Shown piece by piece: positions 35,346-45,547 of a DNA stretch of 64,000 nt. The notes under the pieces are model-generated. The model searched no databases. It was not told where the DNA came from and was given only the letters and a program-made list of their open reading frames with translations. Made by a program: the position numbers and the translations under genes. Position 1 is the first letter of the stretch. Each line of letters begins with the position of its first letter. Source of the stretch: Adineta ricciae (taxonomy: Eukaryota > Rotifera > Eurotatoria > Adinetida > Adinetidae); assembly GCA_905250025.1 (NCBI GenBank), contig CAJNOJ010000233.1, positions 1 through 64,000 on the forward strand, given 5' to 3'.

Positions 35346-35813
35346 ATTTTTTCAAGAAGGAAATTGAAAAAGAAGTTACTAGCCATAGTCAATCCAATTC
35401 CGGTGAGTTCGCCTTTCATCAATACTGGACGACAAGTATTTTTCTCTTTTTTTTATGCAGGTGGTGCTTCTAACGCGGGCAATCAAGGGGTAAGTTTGAT
35501 AAGATGACTTGAGAATACTTTAGAAACTACTGGAAATGATTCTGCACAGATAGGAGGTGGAATATTAGGTGAAGTTGAACAAGCTGTGGAAGGAGGATTC
35601 AACTCTAATAATACTGCTGGTAACACAAATGAATTAGTTAGTGATATAGAAAAAGTCGCGGAAACAGCATTGAACTCAAATTCTGGTGGTAGTGGAGGAC
35701 TTTTGGGTGATGTGGAAAAATTCGCAGCTGGGGCTTTGAATTCTAATTCAGGTGCTGGTGGTAATGGAGTTCTGGGTGATATTGAAAAAGCCGCTGTAAG
35801 TGAATTTCTTTAA
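35346..35813 (+). CDS. Glycine/asparagine-rich repeat protein, partial gene model (allele 2)
   Basis: Exons 35346-35402, 35461-35489 and 35550-35795 join in phase through GT-AG introns to give FKKEIEKEVTSHSQSNSGGA... followed by about three repeats of a unit like LVSDIEKVAETALNSNSGG. The frame either reads through a further six codons to a stop at 35813 or splices at GTAAGT to a four-codon last exon at 35882-35896. The first exon and start were not found. The second allele (42591-43056) has identical exon lengths. No family is recognised; the repeats alternate amphipathic helix and Gly/Asn/Ser linker. Confidence 0.55.
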
Positions 35814-36207
35814 TGAAATATCGACATTGGTGATTCATATTTCTCCTCGTGAACTTATATTTTATGAATTTTCATCTGCAGTTACTTTATTTGTAATTTG
35901 ATTTTCTGGAGAATTTTTTTGCAAATAAATTGCCTTTTAAACGGTATGCGAAACATAAGCTCCAATTATACTGCTCGAAAAAAACATCGGTGAATAAACA
36001 ACGTGTAGGAAGTGAACCTATGCATCGATGTACTTTTTCCGTTCTCACCCTATTGCTTGGATGAATCAACATGGGCGTTATTAGGGATATTTTTAACCGT
36101 AGGCTTCGTTCTTTTTTTTTATCCACTATTACCTATATGCAAAGGTATATAAACTCGATGATTTATATGCACTACGCAACATTTTCAAAAACACAAATCA
36201 AATCAAG

Positions 36208-36472
36208 ATGAGTTTTGTTCGAAATGCCGAAGAAGCCTTCGTCGACAATATGGCTGATCGTGTAATCAACGATATTGTTCCCGGTGGTAGCGGTTAGTTA
36301 TTTCGTTTTGTGTGATCATGCGAAGGCATATCTGTATATTGATATAGGTTTGGTGGGTGGTACTGTTCAAACTGGCGTGGATCAATTTGTGAACAATGAC
36401 ATTAATCGAGATTTATTCGGTGGCGGACTCGGAAGTGGTGGTGCACCGACAAATGGTGGTGGATTTTTCTAA
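36208..36472 (+). CDS. Two-exon small glycine-rich protein, 69 aa (allele 2)
   Basis: Exons 36208-36292 and 36348-36472 with a 55-nt GT-AG intron. The product starts MSFVRNAEEAFVDNMADRVI and ends in GGGLGSGGAPTNGGG. It lies 0.4 kb downstream of the related-looking Gly/Asn-rich gene in the same direction, and AATAAA lies about 60 bp past the stop (36534). The second allele (43447-43711) keeps exon lengths and nearly all residues. Short helix plus Gly-rich tail; no family recognised and no signal peptide. Confidence 0.6.
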
Positions 36473-36779
36473 ACTATATCTCATTTAAATTATTCTGAAC
36501 AAAACAAGACTTGTAATCTGTACTATTTAATCAATAAATGAGGCCAAGAAAAACGGTTTATCACTTGAGTTGGTTTGCTTTAGTTATTTCACACTATTTA
36601 ATGATAGTGACAGCTGCACTGCAAAAAAGTGTGCACTTTTTCATCTTTTAGTAGTCATATAATTAAAGTGATTGAATAATTGCGATATGATCGAAGAAAA
36701 ATCATATTCGCCCTCTTTCTGTACTTCCTTCAATATTGGACAGATATATAACACGATTATATTTTTATGATTTATTTCA

Positions 36780-37140
36780 CTATTCAGTTATAACAAATCC
36801 AAAGATTGCATTGTTCGTCGACAAAAAAATTAACATCTACGTATTGATAAGTAGTTCAAATCCTACGGTTATTAAATGGGTATCAGAAAATCAGAAAGGA
36901 GAAATTGTAGCTATCAGTCAAGGCATTGACGATGCTGAAAATCAGTTCTCTTGCCCGTCTGGTTTGTATGTGAACAAAGCAGAAAACATCTATGTAGTAG
37001 ATACAAACAACCGCCGTATACAGTTATTGTCGATGTCAATGAGACATTGTACATTGCTGATATTTCACGTGCGTTAAAATGGCCTTCGTTTGCTAAGCAA
37101 GGAGAAATCCTCATTAGAACAATTCGAAAGTTACCGCTAT
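36780..37140 (+). pseudogene. NHL-repeat protein fragment (allele 2)
   Basis: Contains FSCPSGLYVNKAENIYVVDT then NNRRIQ, a clear NHL beta-propeller blade, preceded by a weaker one (KINIYVLISSSNPTVIKW). A frame change follows at about 37020, and another blade start (TVIVDVNETLYIADISRA) appears in a different frame. Bdelloids have many NHL-repeat membrane proteins; this is a short, broken remnant. Allele copy at 43870-44340. Confidence 0.65.
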
Positions 37141-37149
37141 CAACAGATT

Positions 37150-37906
37150 AAAGCCAATACGATTTTTCATAGCACGAAAATTTCGAATTCGTTTAGATAC
37201 TGACAACACTTGTGTTCTGAGTAATCAATTCACCACGACGAGACATTCTGGTGTATATGGTCTAGTTCGCGCTGTGGTAGCCTCGCATGATCAGCATTTT
37301 CTCTTTGGGATCAATTTATCGACACTCATCAAGTCATGACTGATGAAAAAGCGATAATTGTTGCTATGGCACGCAATGAAGGTGATCTTGGTGCTGTTCA
37401 ATCGTGCGACAGTGAGATTTTAACTGCCGGGATTATGCAAAAAAAGGAAACAATTAATTCCGATGTAGCAGGGGAATTTTCTCAGCAGGTCTTGGAATTC
37501 AAGCAACAACAACCGGACAAGTATGAGAAAACTCTTTGTACAATATGGCTGGACCGTGGAAGTACAGTTCGGCGTGGCGGCTATGTCGTTCAAAAGGCAA
37601 ACTGGTAGTGCTACTATCTTTGGAAAAGACAAGACTGGTCAAAGCTCCGCAATCTTAGGACCAATAGCATGCGCAATAGTCGATTCTAACCTCCAGAAAA
37701 GACAAGTTCAAAATTTTATTACACGTTTAAATTCTGTAGTTTTAGTCATCAAGCCAGTTGTTTATAGCTATACTATCGGTGATTATGTCAAATCAAACTT
37801 AGGCAAAACAACTTCATTGGATGGACATGTCAATGCCGACTTTGCTGCAACGTTGAAACATTTTTACAGGAACAATAATAATGCACCAAGAAATCCTAAT
37901 CAATAG
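37150..37906 (+). pseudogene. Bacterial-type hypothetical protein, frameshifted (allele 2)
   Basis: Frame 37336-37608 reads AIIVAMARNEGDLGAVQSCD then EILTAGIMQKKE. The reading continues after a shift near 37525 as KLFVQYGWTVEVQFG in frame 37523-37906 to a C-terminus rich in Asn. The NEGxLGAVQSxDSE and GW-V pattern recalls bacterial proteins with a lysozyme/peptidoglycan-binding look, but I cannot name the family with confidence. An upstream piece (RIRLDTDNTCVLSNQFTTTR) lies in another frame. Both alleles are broken, at different points as well. Confidence 0.45.
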
Positions 37907-38666
37907 ACAACAGCAAATCGACTTGTGTATGAAAGGGCGATATTGAATTAATTACTATAGACCAAATCGTAACATGTTAGACCCAGCAAATAGATACCAG
38001 AATTTACAAGCACAAGTACTACTTTGATCGCATTGAACTCATCATGGAGGCGAGATGTGTATTTTAGTGAAAAGACACTTATTTTCTGAGTTAATGGGGA
38101 AATTGATTTTGTGGCAAATTCAAATCAGTGTCAATATTTTAGCTGCAAAGGTGGCAAAAAGGTTACTTCGCGATAAATACAAATTCATTCAACCGATTTT
38201 CTCCATTCTCTTTATCTGTGTACCGTATTGTGTATAGCTATATGCCATACAGCCATATAAGGATGTAATGATATAAAGATATAGTGGCTTAGCGGTGCTT
38301 GTGATATAAGGATATAGCGGTATAGTGGTGTGAGCGATATTCAGAGGCCGTAAGGAATAATTATTTTCAATTTCCAAGCTTGACATTGTAGATACCACTA
38401 TATCCTTATACCGCTAGCACCGCTATACCAGCATATGTACGGCCCACCATACTGTCGGACTGCTAGAGGGACAGGTTTTTCATACTAAATTCAGTTAATA
38501 TAAGATGTGTGTCTTCCGATTTTGTTATCAATTATTTATTTTTTGAAATCTACTTCGCGGCAAAATCATATTCCCCAACTTGTGATATGAAGTGTAAAGA
38601 ATAGGAAATCGATAATAAGAGATCTTATTTACTGAAAAAAAAAAGAAGGAAAATATTTTAATTCTT
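37907..38666. other. Spacer with D-specific sequence and TATAGCGG-type hairpin repeats
   Basis: Similarity to contig E ends near 38091 and resumes near 38578, so about 0.5 kb is specific to this allele. At 38246-38440 short words like ATATAGCGGTATAGTGG and their complements (CCACTATATCCTTATACCGC) recur and could form hairpins. No gene is recognised. Confidence 0.5.
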
Positions 38667-39680
38667 TTAAAAATTATGCGCGGTCGAAATATTTTGTGCA
38701 CGATTTTGAGGGGCAGGGCGTTGTGTATTTTCAGTAATAATTGGTGAAATAGCTCGATTGCGTATTAATAAACGAATAAGTTCACGTCGAAATTCAGTAA
38801 ATGTAATCAGATAGATAGGAAAATCTATGATAGGATATGTATATGAAAGTGTGTCAAAGATATTCAGAACACGACGACCTAAAGCTGTTTTCGACAGATC
38901 ATCATAAAAGAAGCCATAAAAGATTGGCGTAGGTGCAGAAGTTATAACGAAGAGAAGACTTGTACTTATAAGTGTGATTGATATAGCACGGTGACGAATT
39001 TTTGAATTTTGTATTGTACTTGTTTGTCTTAATTGACGTAGATAATATGCTGAGACACAGCTGAATGTCATCATGACCACAGATGGGATAACACTAGAAA
39101 TAAATGCATATATTTGATTATATAATGGGAAAACTTGATAAAATTTTGATCCAGTGTTGATTTTTTCATTGTCATCTTCATAACAAACAAATATTAGAAA
39201 ATGTAAGTTAGCAAGAATAAAAACTCCTATAACACAACCAATGATAATTAGAACACTCTTTGATCGATTAAACCAAGTATTGGGTTGCGTACGACTCAAA
39301 AATAAATATCGATCAAAACAGATAAATACATGTAACCATGCAGAAGTTTCATTCGTAAAATAATTGAAAAAACTGAAGACTTTACATGATGCAACTGTGT
39401 ACGATGAATAAAACGTAAAACCTTGTACGAGGCCTAAGTAATTGTCTAGATTCCACCCATACATTGCGAACAAATCAATCAATGCCAATACACGCATATA
39501 ATGTATTGTTGGACGTGCATTTGTATTTCGAAATGCTGGTTGGCACAAGTTTATGAATGTCAATAATTTAAATATTGAGCCAAAAATGACCATTGATAAA
39601 CTGTAATAACCCAAATAAGTAATATCACTTAAATATGAAGATGCATCTATAGAGGTAGAGATGTTTCCACTCATTGCCAT
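38667..39680 (-). CDS. Rhodopsin-type 7TM receptor, 337 aa (allele 2)
   Basis: Class A G-protein-coupled receptor in one exon. N-glycosylation site N6 (NIS), seven hydrophobic helices, Cys99 at the top of TM3 and Cys166 in extracellular loop 2 for the usual disulfide, DRY at 123-125, a basic third loop, and DFPIYLITF in TM7 in place of NPxxY. The short basic C-tail (RRELIRLLIRNR) would lie in the cytoplasm. The fold resembles FMRFamide/peptide-receptor-like proteins that bdelloids carry in many copies; the ligand is unknown. The allele at 50983-51996 is also intact. Relatives in pieces lie at 49215-50530 and 52780-53100, so this was a small cluster. Confidence 0.85.
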   Translation of the reverse strand: MAMSGNISTSIDASSYLSDITYLGYYSLSMVIFGSIFKLLTFINLCQPAFRNTNARPTIHYMRVLALIDLFAMYGWNLDNYLGLVQGFTFYSSYTVASCKVFSFFNYFTNETSAWLHVFICFDRYLFLSRTQPNTWFNRSKSVLIIIGCVIGVFILANLHFLIFVCYEDDNEKINTGSKFYQVFPLYNQIYAFISSVIPSVVMMTFSCVSAYYLRQLRQTSTIQNSKIRHRAISITLISTSLLFVITSAPTPIFYGFFYDDLSKTALGRRVLNIFDTLSYTYPIIDFPIYLITFTEFRRELIRLLIRNRAISPIITENTQRPAPQNRAQNISTAHNF

Positions 39681-40440
39681 TTTTATTTGACAAGCTCTGA
39701 AAATGTTTTGATAGGAAATGATGTTATCTGTAAAATGATAAGAAAAGAAATGTCCTAATAAGTTTTTCTGGGTGAATCTGATAAAAATATTTCTTTACTT
39801 ATGTTTATCAGTATGTGCACATATAATTACCTTGTCAGAGAAGCATGAGATCATTGTTTTTACGTACCTACCTGCAGAATTCCATTTCTTTTGAATCAAA
39901 TAATTGAAGCATATAAAACACGGGATGAGGTTGATTACAGAATAACGTCAAGGATATCATTATTAAGGTTAAGAAGAACTTACGTTATAATATTATATTT
40001 AAAGAATCAAGGGAAAATGCGAGGCAGTATAAGCCATGTAACGCAAAAAAATGTCATTTTTGTTGTTGTTTGAAAGTCAAATTTTTCATTATAGCATGAC
40101 TTACCCGTTGGTGAAAGTGAGCTGCAAAATAGTACATTGTATAATTTGTACTATACACCACGATATTCCAGATATGTTAGATATTTCGACTTGAATTTTC
40201 TTGTTTCCTTCTGAAAACAATCTTGTCTGAATATCATGAGTATCAATAAACTATCCTAGAAACAAACATGTGATGTCTATAACTACGTATAATTCAGTTT
40301 AAATCTGGACTCTGGTTTTCGTAAAACCTTTCAAAAGAATAGTATACTTCCATTAAATGTCAGTAACATTATTTTTAGTATGAGGTGCCAGTTCGAAATA
40401 AAACTATATAAAAAGTAGTCGTCATAACCAATAAATTCTT
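39681..40440. other. Upstream of the 7TM receptor (allele 2)
   Basis: AT-rich, no gene recognised; repeated with differences at 51997-52766 upstream of the other allele. Confidence 0.45.
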
Positions 40441-40442
40441 TT

Positions 40443-40663
40443 CAATATGATCAGAATCAGGTGCTGGGAACGAAATTATGCAACAGGATCCAATATATTT
40501 TGTGTAGCAATTGCTGAAGTAATTCAATTTCTTGTTAATAAACGAGAAGATTCACCAAACGTAATGAGATAGACAGGAAAATCGATGATTGAATATGTAT
40601 ATGAAAGCGCGTCAAAGATATTTATGATAAGACGACCCCAAACAGTTTCAAAAAGATCGTTAT
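40443..40663 (-). pseudogene. 7TM receptor C-terminal fragment at contig end (allele 2)
   Basis: Identical over 221 bp to 52767-52987 and preceded by a mismatch. Encodes a receptor TM7-like piece (YSIIDFPVYLITF type) followed by a diverged tail with stops. The contig stops here at an N. Confidence 0.65.
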
Positions 40664-40664
40664 N
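40664..40664. other. Single-N contig join D/E (misordered)
   Basis: Sequence after the N (40665-40816) is identical to the end of contig C (33184-33335), while D ends inside a receptor fragment also present in E. So E belongs after C, and D is the alternative allele. Confidence 0.9.
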
Positions 40665-40990
40665 CACGTACAATAGGAACAAGTGGCCAGAAGACAAAGA
40701 CCAAGTTCGGTGCCATTGGGAAGAAGAATGCCGACGCGATCATTACATTGAATATGGAATTCATGCAAATTAAATTGATTTTCGATAAAATTTCTTATGT
40801 TCTTGTGTGTATAAAGCACAGATAAAGTGGTAGAATAGATCGCGGGACGATGTTCATCATTCTTTCCAGGTAAAAGTTGTAATATCGATTCGAACTGAAG
40901 TTCTTTAGAAATGTAACTGCCTAATGGTTGTTCGGAAGGATATTCTTCCTTTAACTTCGATAGTAATCGTGAAACAATCGTTGTTTCCAT
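40665..40990 (-). CDS. Pls-like peptide synthetase, 5' end (contig E, allele 1)
   Basis: ATG at 40990 (METTIVSRLLSKLKEEYP) and the first 108 or so codons of the adenylation domain up to the join. This is the start that fits, through identical overlaps, to contigs C and A. The protein differs from the D allele by a few residues (for example YPSEQ for YSSEQ). Confidence 0.85.
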
Positions 40991-42590
40991 TGAACTACAA
41001 GAAAAAACGAAAACATAAATAATCCGATACATTAAGACATTTCTCATACCAAAACAGATGTGAAATGTTTGAAATCTATTATCACATTGCACTTTGATAA
41101 AGTAATTTATACTTGGATATTCATATATTTTTTGTACTATTTGTCAATATATGTTTGTTCAGATAAATTTGCTTCATCTTAGATTTCTCCACTGCGTGGC
41201 TGCAGATCAAATGTACTTTTTATGGGTACATCATTTCTACAAGAGAAGAGATTAGAATGGCGTTGTTTTATTTTCAAATAAACGTTGATAAGAAACAAAT
41301 ACTGTTTGCTATTTGTTGTCCTTTCCTTCCCGAAGAGAAAAGACGTTTGGTATGTTAAAAATGATTAGCGAAATACAAGATTATTGACTAATGATCATCC
41401 AATTTTTCATCAAAAGTTCAATCGGGTTAAGATTAGCAACCGTATAGACTTTAATTTGATTGTTAAAATCTGCGTTGGTTGCTGCTGATGCGACGACAAC
41501 ATTGGTTTAACAAAATCAGGTACAAAAACTGAGATCATGCTTCTTTTTATCAATTCAGTAATCCGATCTTGAAAAACATGACAGAGTTAGAGGAATAAAA
41601 AAAAAGTACATGAAAGAAATGCGTAGTTTTTGGCATGACAATCGTTTGTCTTCAGAACTGCTAATACTTCTTCAATATCGACAGAACCGTTTCACATTAT
41701 ACCAGACTATATGCATGATATCCACTTCATTAAAGAACTTATGTGTATTGACATCGGTCGATAATTTTAATCTTCAATGTTTTCTCTTCTGCTTAGGATT
41801 ACCTTAACGGGAACATTTTGAATCAACACAATCGCCATCTTGCCGAAAAATCCTCCCGATGGAATGTACTTTGGATATTGAGCATATCAAACTTTGATAG
41901 AACTCTTCAAATGATGTTCCGCGTAAGAAATGAGCTAAAGAAAAATCTTTATGTTTCTTGTATTTACATAGATTCGATCGTATGTTATAAGAGAAAAGAA
42001 TAATAGTCCCTTTACTGATCTGATACGATGCGTTAAATCAATAAAGAAATTCAACACCTTGGTATGCGCACACTTAATCATATTCTTTGAGAAATGCAAT
42101 AATTGCCTAATCGTTATACAGAAGTCGAAAGCAAACAGCCATTAGAAAGTACTTTTCGAGTCAAGATTTTTCGATTGTCATTCGTATCATTGCAATGGCA
42201 TTGAAGCTGCATTTCGAACGTTCCATTTAGTCCAATAATGCACTCTGTCTATTGCATTGTAACAATCCAGATAAGAGATCTCTCACTGCTTTACTTCGGT
42301 TACCAACTCGAATGCTTCTGATGCACTTGAAAATTTCAATTCAAATTTCAACTTCTGCATGTCGAAAAGAATAGAAAAGGAAAAACAATCTTTGTAAAAG
42401 AAAACTTTCATGTACTTTTTCGGCGACCTTTCTACTACAGAAAAGAAGCTGTTATATACAACGGCAAATTTACTTTTACCATCATTCATTTGGAAAACAA
42501 TTAATTTGTCAATCAATAGAAAAAGATGAGTACGTTCAAATAAACTACAATTATCAATGAACTATATGTAAACAAGTTTTTTGTATATAG
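40991..42590. other. Upstream region of the synthetase gene (allele 1)
   Basis: Copy of 33732-35345 with scattered changes. No conserved open frame, so probably regulatory and spacer sequence between divergent genes. Short open frames at 41610, 41818 and 42283 are not conserved as frames between the copies. Confidence 0.45.
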
Positions 42591-43056
42591 ATTTTTTCAA
42601 AAAGGAAATTGAAAAAGAAGTGACTAGCCATAGTCAATCCAATTCCGGTGAGTTCGCTTTTCTTCAATACTCGACGGCAAATGTTTCCTCTTTTTTATGA
42701 AGGTGGTGCTTCTAACGCGGGCAATCAAGGGGTAAGTTTAATAAAAATGACTAGAGAATACTTTAGAAACTACTGTAAATGATTTTGTACAGATAGGAGG
42801 TGGAATATTAGGTGAAGTTGAACAAGCTGTGGAAGGAGGATTCAATTCTAATAATACTGCTGGTAATACAAGTGGATTAGTTAGTGATATCGAAAAAGTT
42901 GCGGAAACAGCATTGAACTCCAATTCTGGTGGTAGTGGAGGACTGTTGGGTGATGTGGAAAAATTCGCAGCTGGGGCTTTGAATTCTAACTCAGGTGGTG
43001 GTGATAATGGAATTCTGGGTGATATTGAGAAAGCCGCGGTAAGTGAATTTCTTTAA
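42591..43056 (+). CDS. Glycine/asparagine-rich repeat protein, partial gene model (allele 1)
   Basis: Exons 42591-42647, one of 29 nt near 42702-42730, and 42793-43038 match those at 35346-35813 in length and splice sites. The repeats LVSDIEKVAETALNSNSGGS and LLGDVEKFAAGALNSNSGGG are clear. The frame reads on to a stop at 43056 if the GTAAGT donor is not used. The start was not located. Unknown function. Confidence 0.55.
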
Positions 43057-43446
43057 CGAAATCTCGACACTGGTGATTCATATTTCGTCTCGTGAACTTA
43101 TATTTTATGACGTTTCGTCTGCAGTTACTTTATTTGTAATTTGAGTTTTTGAAGGATTTTTTTACAAATAAATTTTCTATTAAACGGTATGCGAAACATA
43201 AGCTCCAATTATACTGCTCGATGAAAACATCGGTATAAACAACGTGTAAGAAGTGAACCTATGTATCGATGTACTTTCTCCGTTCTCACCCTATTGCTTG
43301 GATGAATCAACATGGGCGTTGTTAGAAATATTTTTAACCATAGGCTTCGTTCTTTCTTTATCCACTATTACCTTTACACAAAGGTATATAAACTCGATGA
43401 TTTATATTCACTGCACAACATTTTCAAAAACACAAATCAAATCAAG

Positions 43447-43711
43447 ATGAGTTTTGTTCGAAATGCCGAAGAAGCCTTCGTCGACAATATGGCTGATCGT
43501 GTAATCAACGATGTTGTTCCCGGCGGTAGCGGTTAGTTATTCCGTTTTGTGTGATCATTCGAAGGCATATCTGTCTATTGATATAGGTTTGGTGGGTGGT
43601 ACTGTTCAAACTGGCGTGGATCAATTTGTGAACAATGAAATCAATCGAGATTTATTTGGTGGTGGACTCGGAAGTGGTGGTGCACCGACAAATGGTGGTG
43701 GAATTTTCTAA
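43447..43711 (+). CDS. Two-exon small glycine-rich protein, 69 aa (allele 1)
   Basis: Exons 43447-43531 and 43587-43711, the same structure as 36208-36472. Differences are few (I/V at DVVPGG, ND/NE). An AATAAA lies about 60 bp after the stop. Function unknown. Confidence 0.6.
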
Positions 43712-43869
43712 ACTATACCTCATTTAAACTATTCTGAACAAAAAAAAACTTGTAATCTGTATTATTTAATCAATAAATGAAGTCAAGAAAAGCGGTTTAT
43801 CACTTGAGTTGGTTTGCTTTAGTTATTTAACACGGTTATGTTTTTATGATTTATTTCACTATTCAGTTA

Positions 43870-44340
43870 TAATAATTTCAAAGATTCTTGGTTTCTTCTC
43901 GGAGAAGCATTGGCCGTCGACGACAAACGTAACATCCACATATTGATAAGTAGTTCAAATCCTTCGGTTATTAAATGGGCATCAGAAAACCAGGAAGGAG
44001 AATTGTAGTGGACGGCCAAGGCATTGGCGATGCTGAAAATCAGCTCTCTTACCCATCTGGTTTGTATGTGAACAAAGCAGAAAACATCTATGTAGTTGAT
44101 ACAAACAACCACCGTATACAAAACTTTGTAAAAGGTTCGAATACTGGACTTACAGTTGCTCAAGGGAACATTATCAACTATTCCACTGTTAATGCAGTGA
44201 GATTGTATATTATCCGAATACAGTTATTGTCGATGACAATGAAACATTATACATTGCTGATATTTCACGTGCGTTAAAATAGCCTTCATTTGCTAAGCAA
44301 GGAGAAATCCTCATTCGAAATGTTTTGTCACAGTATATTA
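43870..44340 (+). pseudogene. NHL-repeat protein fragment (allele 1)
   Basis: Frame 43975-44277 carries LSYPSGLYVNKAENIYVVDT and NNHRIQNFVKG, a full NHL blade. About 60 bp after the RIQ motif, present here and not in D, lead toward the next blade before the frame shifts. A remnant of a beta-propeller protein. Confidence 0.65.
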
Positions 44341-44379
44341 GAACAATTCGAAAGTTACAGCTATCAACAGATCGAAGTC

Positions 44380-45140
44380 TATACATTTTTTCGTACCATG
44401 AAGATTTCGAATTCGTTTAGATACTGACAACACTCGTGTTCTGAGTAATCAATTCACCACGACGAGACATTCTAGTACATATGGTCCAGTTCGCTGGGAT
44501 AGCCTTCCATGATCAACATTTTCTCTTTGGGATCAATTTATCGACACTGATCAAGTCACGACTGATGAAAAGGCGATAATTGTTGCTATGTCACGTAATG
44601 AAGGTAATCTTGGTGCTATTCAATCGTACGACAGTGAGATTTTAACTGCCGGGACTATGCAAAAAAAAGCAATTAATTCCGGTGCAGCAGGGAATTTTCT
44701 CAGCAAGTCTTGGAATTCAAGCAGCAATAACCAGACAAGTATGAAAATTATTTGCACAATATGACTGGACTGTGGAAGTACAATCAGGCGTGGCAGCTAT
44801 GTCGTTTAAAGGACAAACTGGTAGTGCATTGAAGTCACTTTACTGCTACTACCTTTGGAAAAGACAAGACTGGTCAAAACTCCGAAATCTTAGGACCAAC
44901 AGCATGCACAATAGTCGATTCTGACTTCCAGAAAAAACAAGTTCAAGATTTTATTACACGTTTATATTCTGTAGTTTTAATCATCAAGCCAGTTAGTTAT
45001 AGCTATACTATCGATGACTATATCAAATCAAACTTAGGCAAAGCAGCTGCATTGGATGAACATGTCAGTGCCGACTTTGTTGCAACGTTGAAAAATTTTT
45101 ACACGAACAATAATAATGCACCAAGAAATGCCAATCAATA
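44380..45140 (+). pseudogene. Bacterial-type hypothetical protein, frameshifted (allele 1)
   Basis: Same protein as at 37150-37906. Here DEKAIIVAMSRNEGNLGAIQ and SYDSEILTAGTMQ are preserved and an upstream WDQFIDTDQVTT joins in frame. Deletions then shift the reading near 44680, and a stop replaces the YGW-TV segment. The C-terminal part (VLIIKPVSYSYTIDDYI) survives in another frame. Broken in both alleles. Confidence 0.45.
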
Positions 45141-45547
45141 GATAATAGCAAATCGACTTGTGTATGAAAGAGCGATATTGAATTACTATGGAGCAAACCG
45201 TATCATGATAGATCCAGTAAATACATACCAGAATTTACAAGCACACCTACCACTTTAATTGCACTGAACTCATCATGGAGACGAGATGTGTATTTTACTG
45301 AAAAGACACTCTTTTTCTAAATTCATCTGATAACGCTTTAAAAATGAACAGAACACGATTGATTTTTCTCGTTGTCGTCATGTCGCCCAAGAAAATCGTG
45401 AGTGTATGAAGAACGATAAATGTACTTTTTTCATTTGACCTTGCATTTAATGCTAAGAACACTCGATTGAATGATTTACTTAATGCAACGCACTTTTACA
45501 ATAACTAGCAACCGAATGTTTCTTTTTTGATTTAACCGATCGGAATT
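45141..45547. other. Start of the contig-E-specific segment
   Basis: Similarity to contig D stops near 45318. The remaining 230 bp before the RTA1-like start are AT-rich with no feature recognised and would hold its promoter. Confidence 0.45.
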
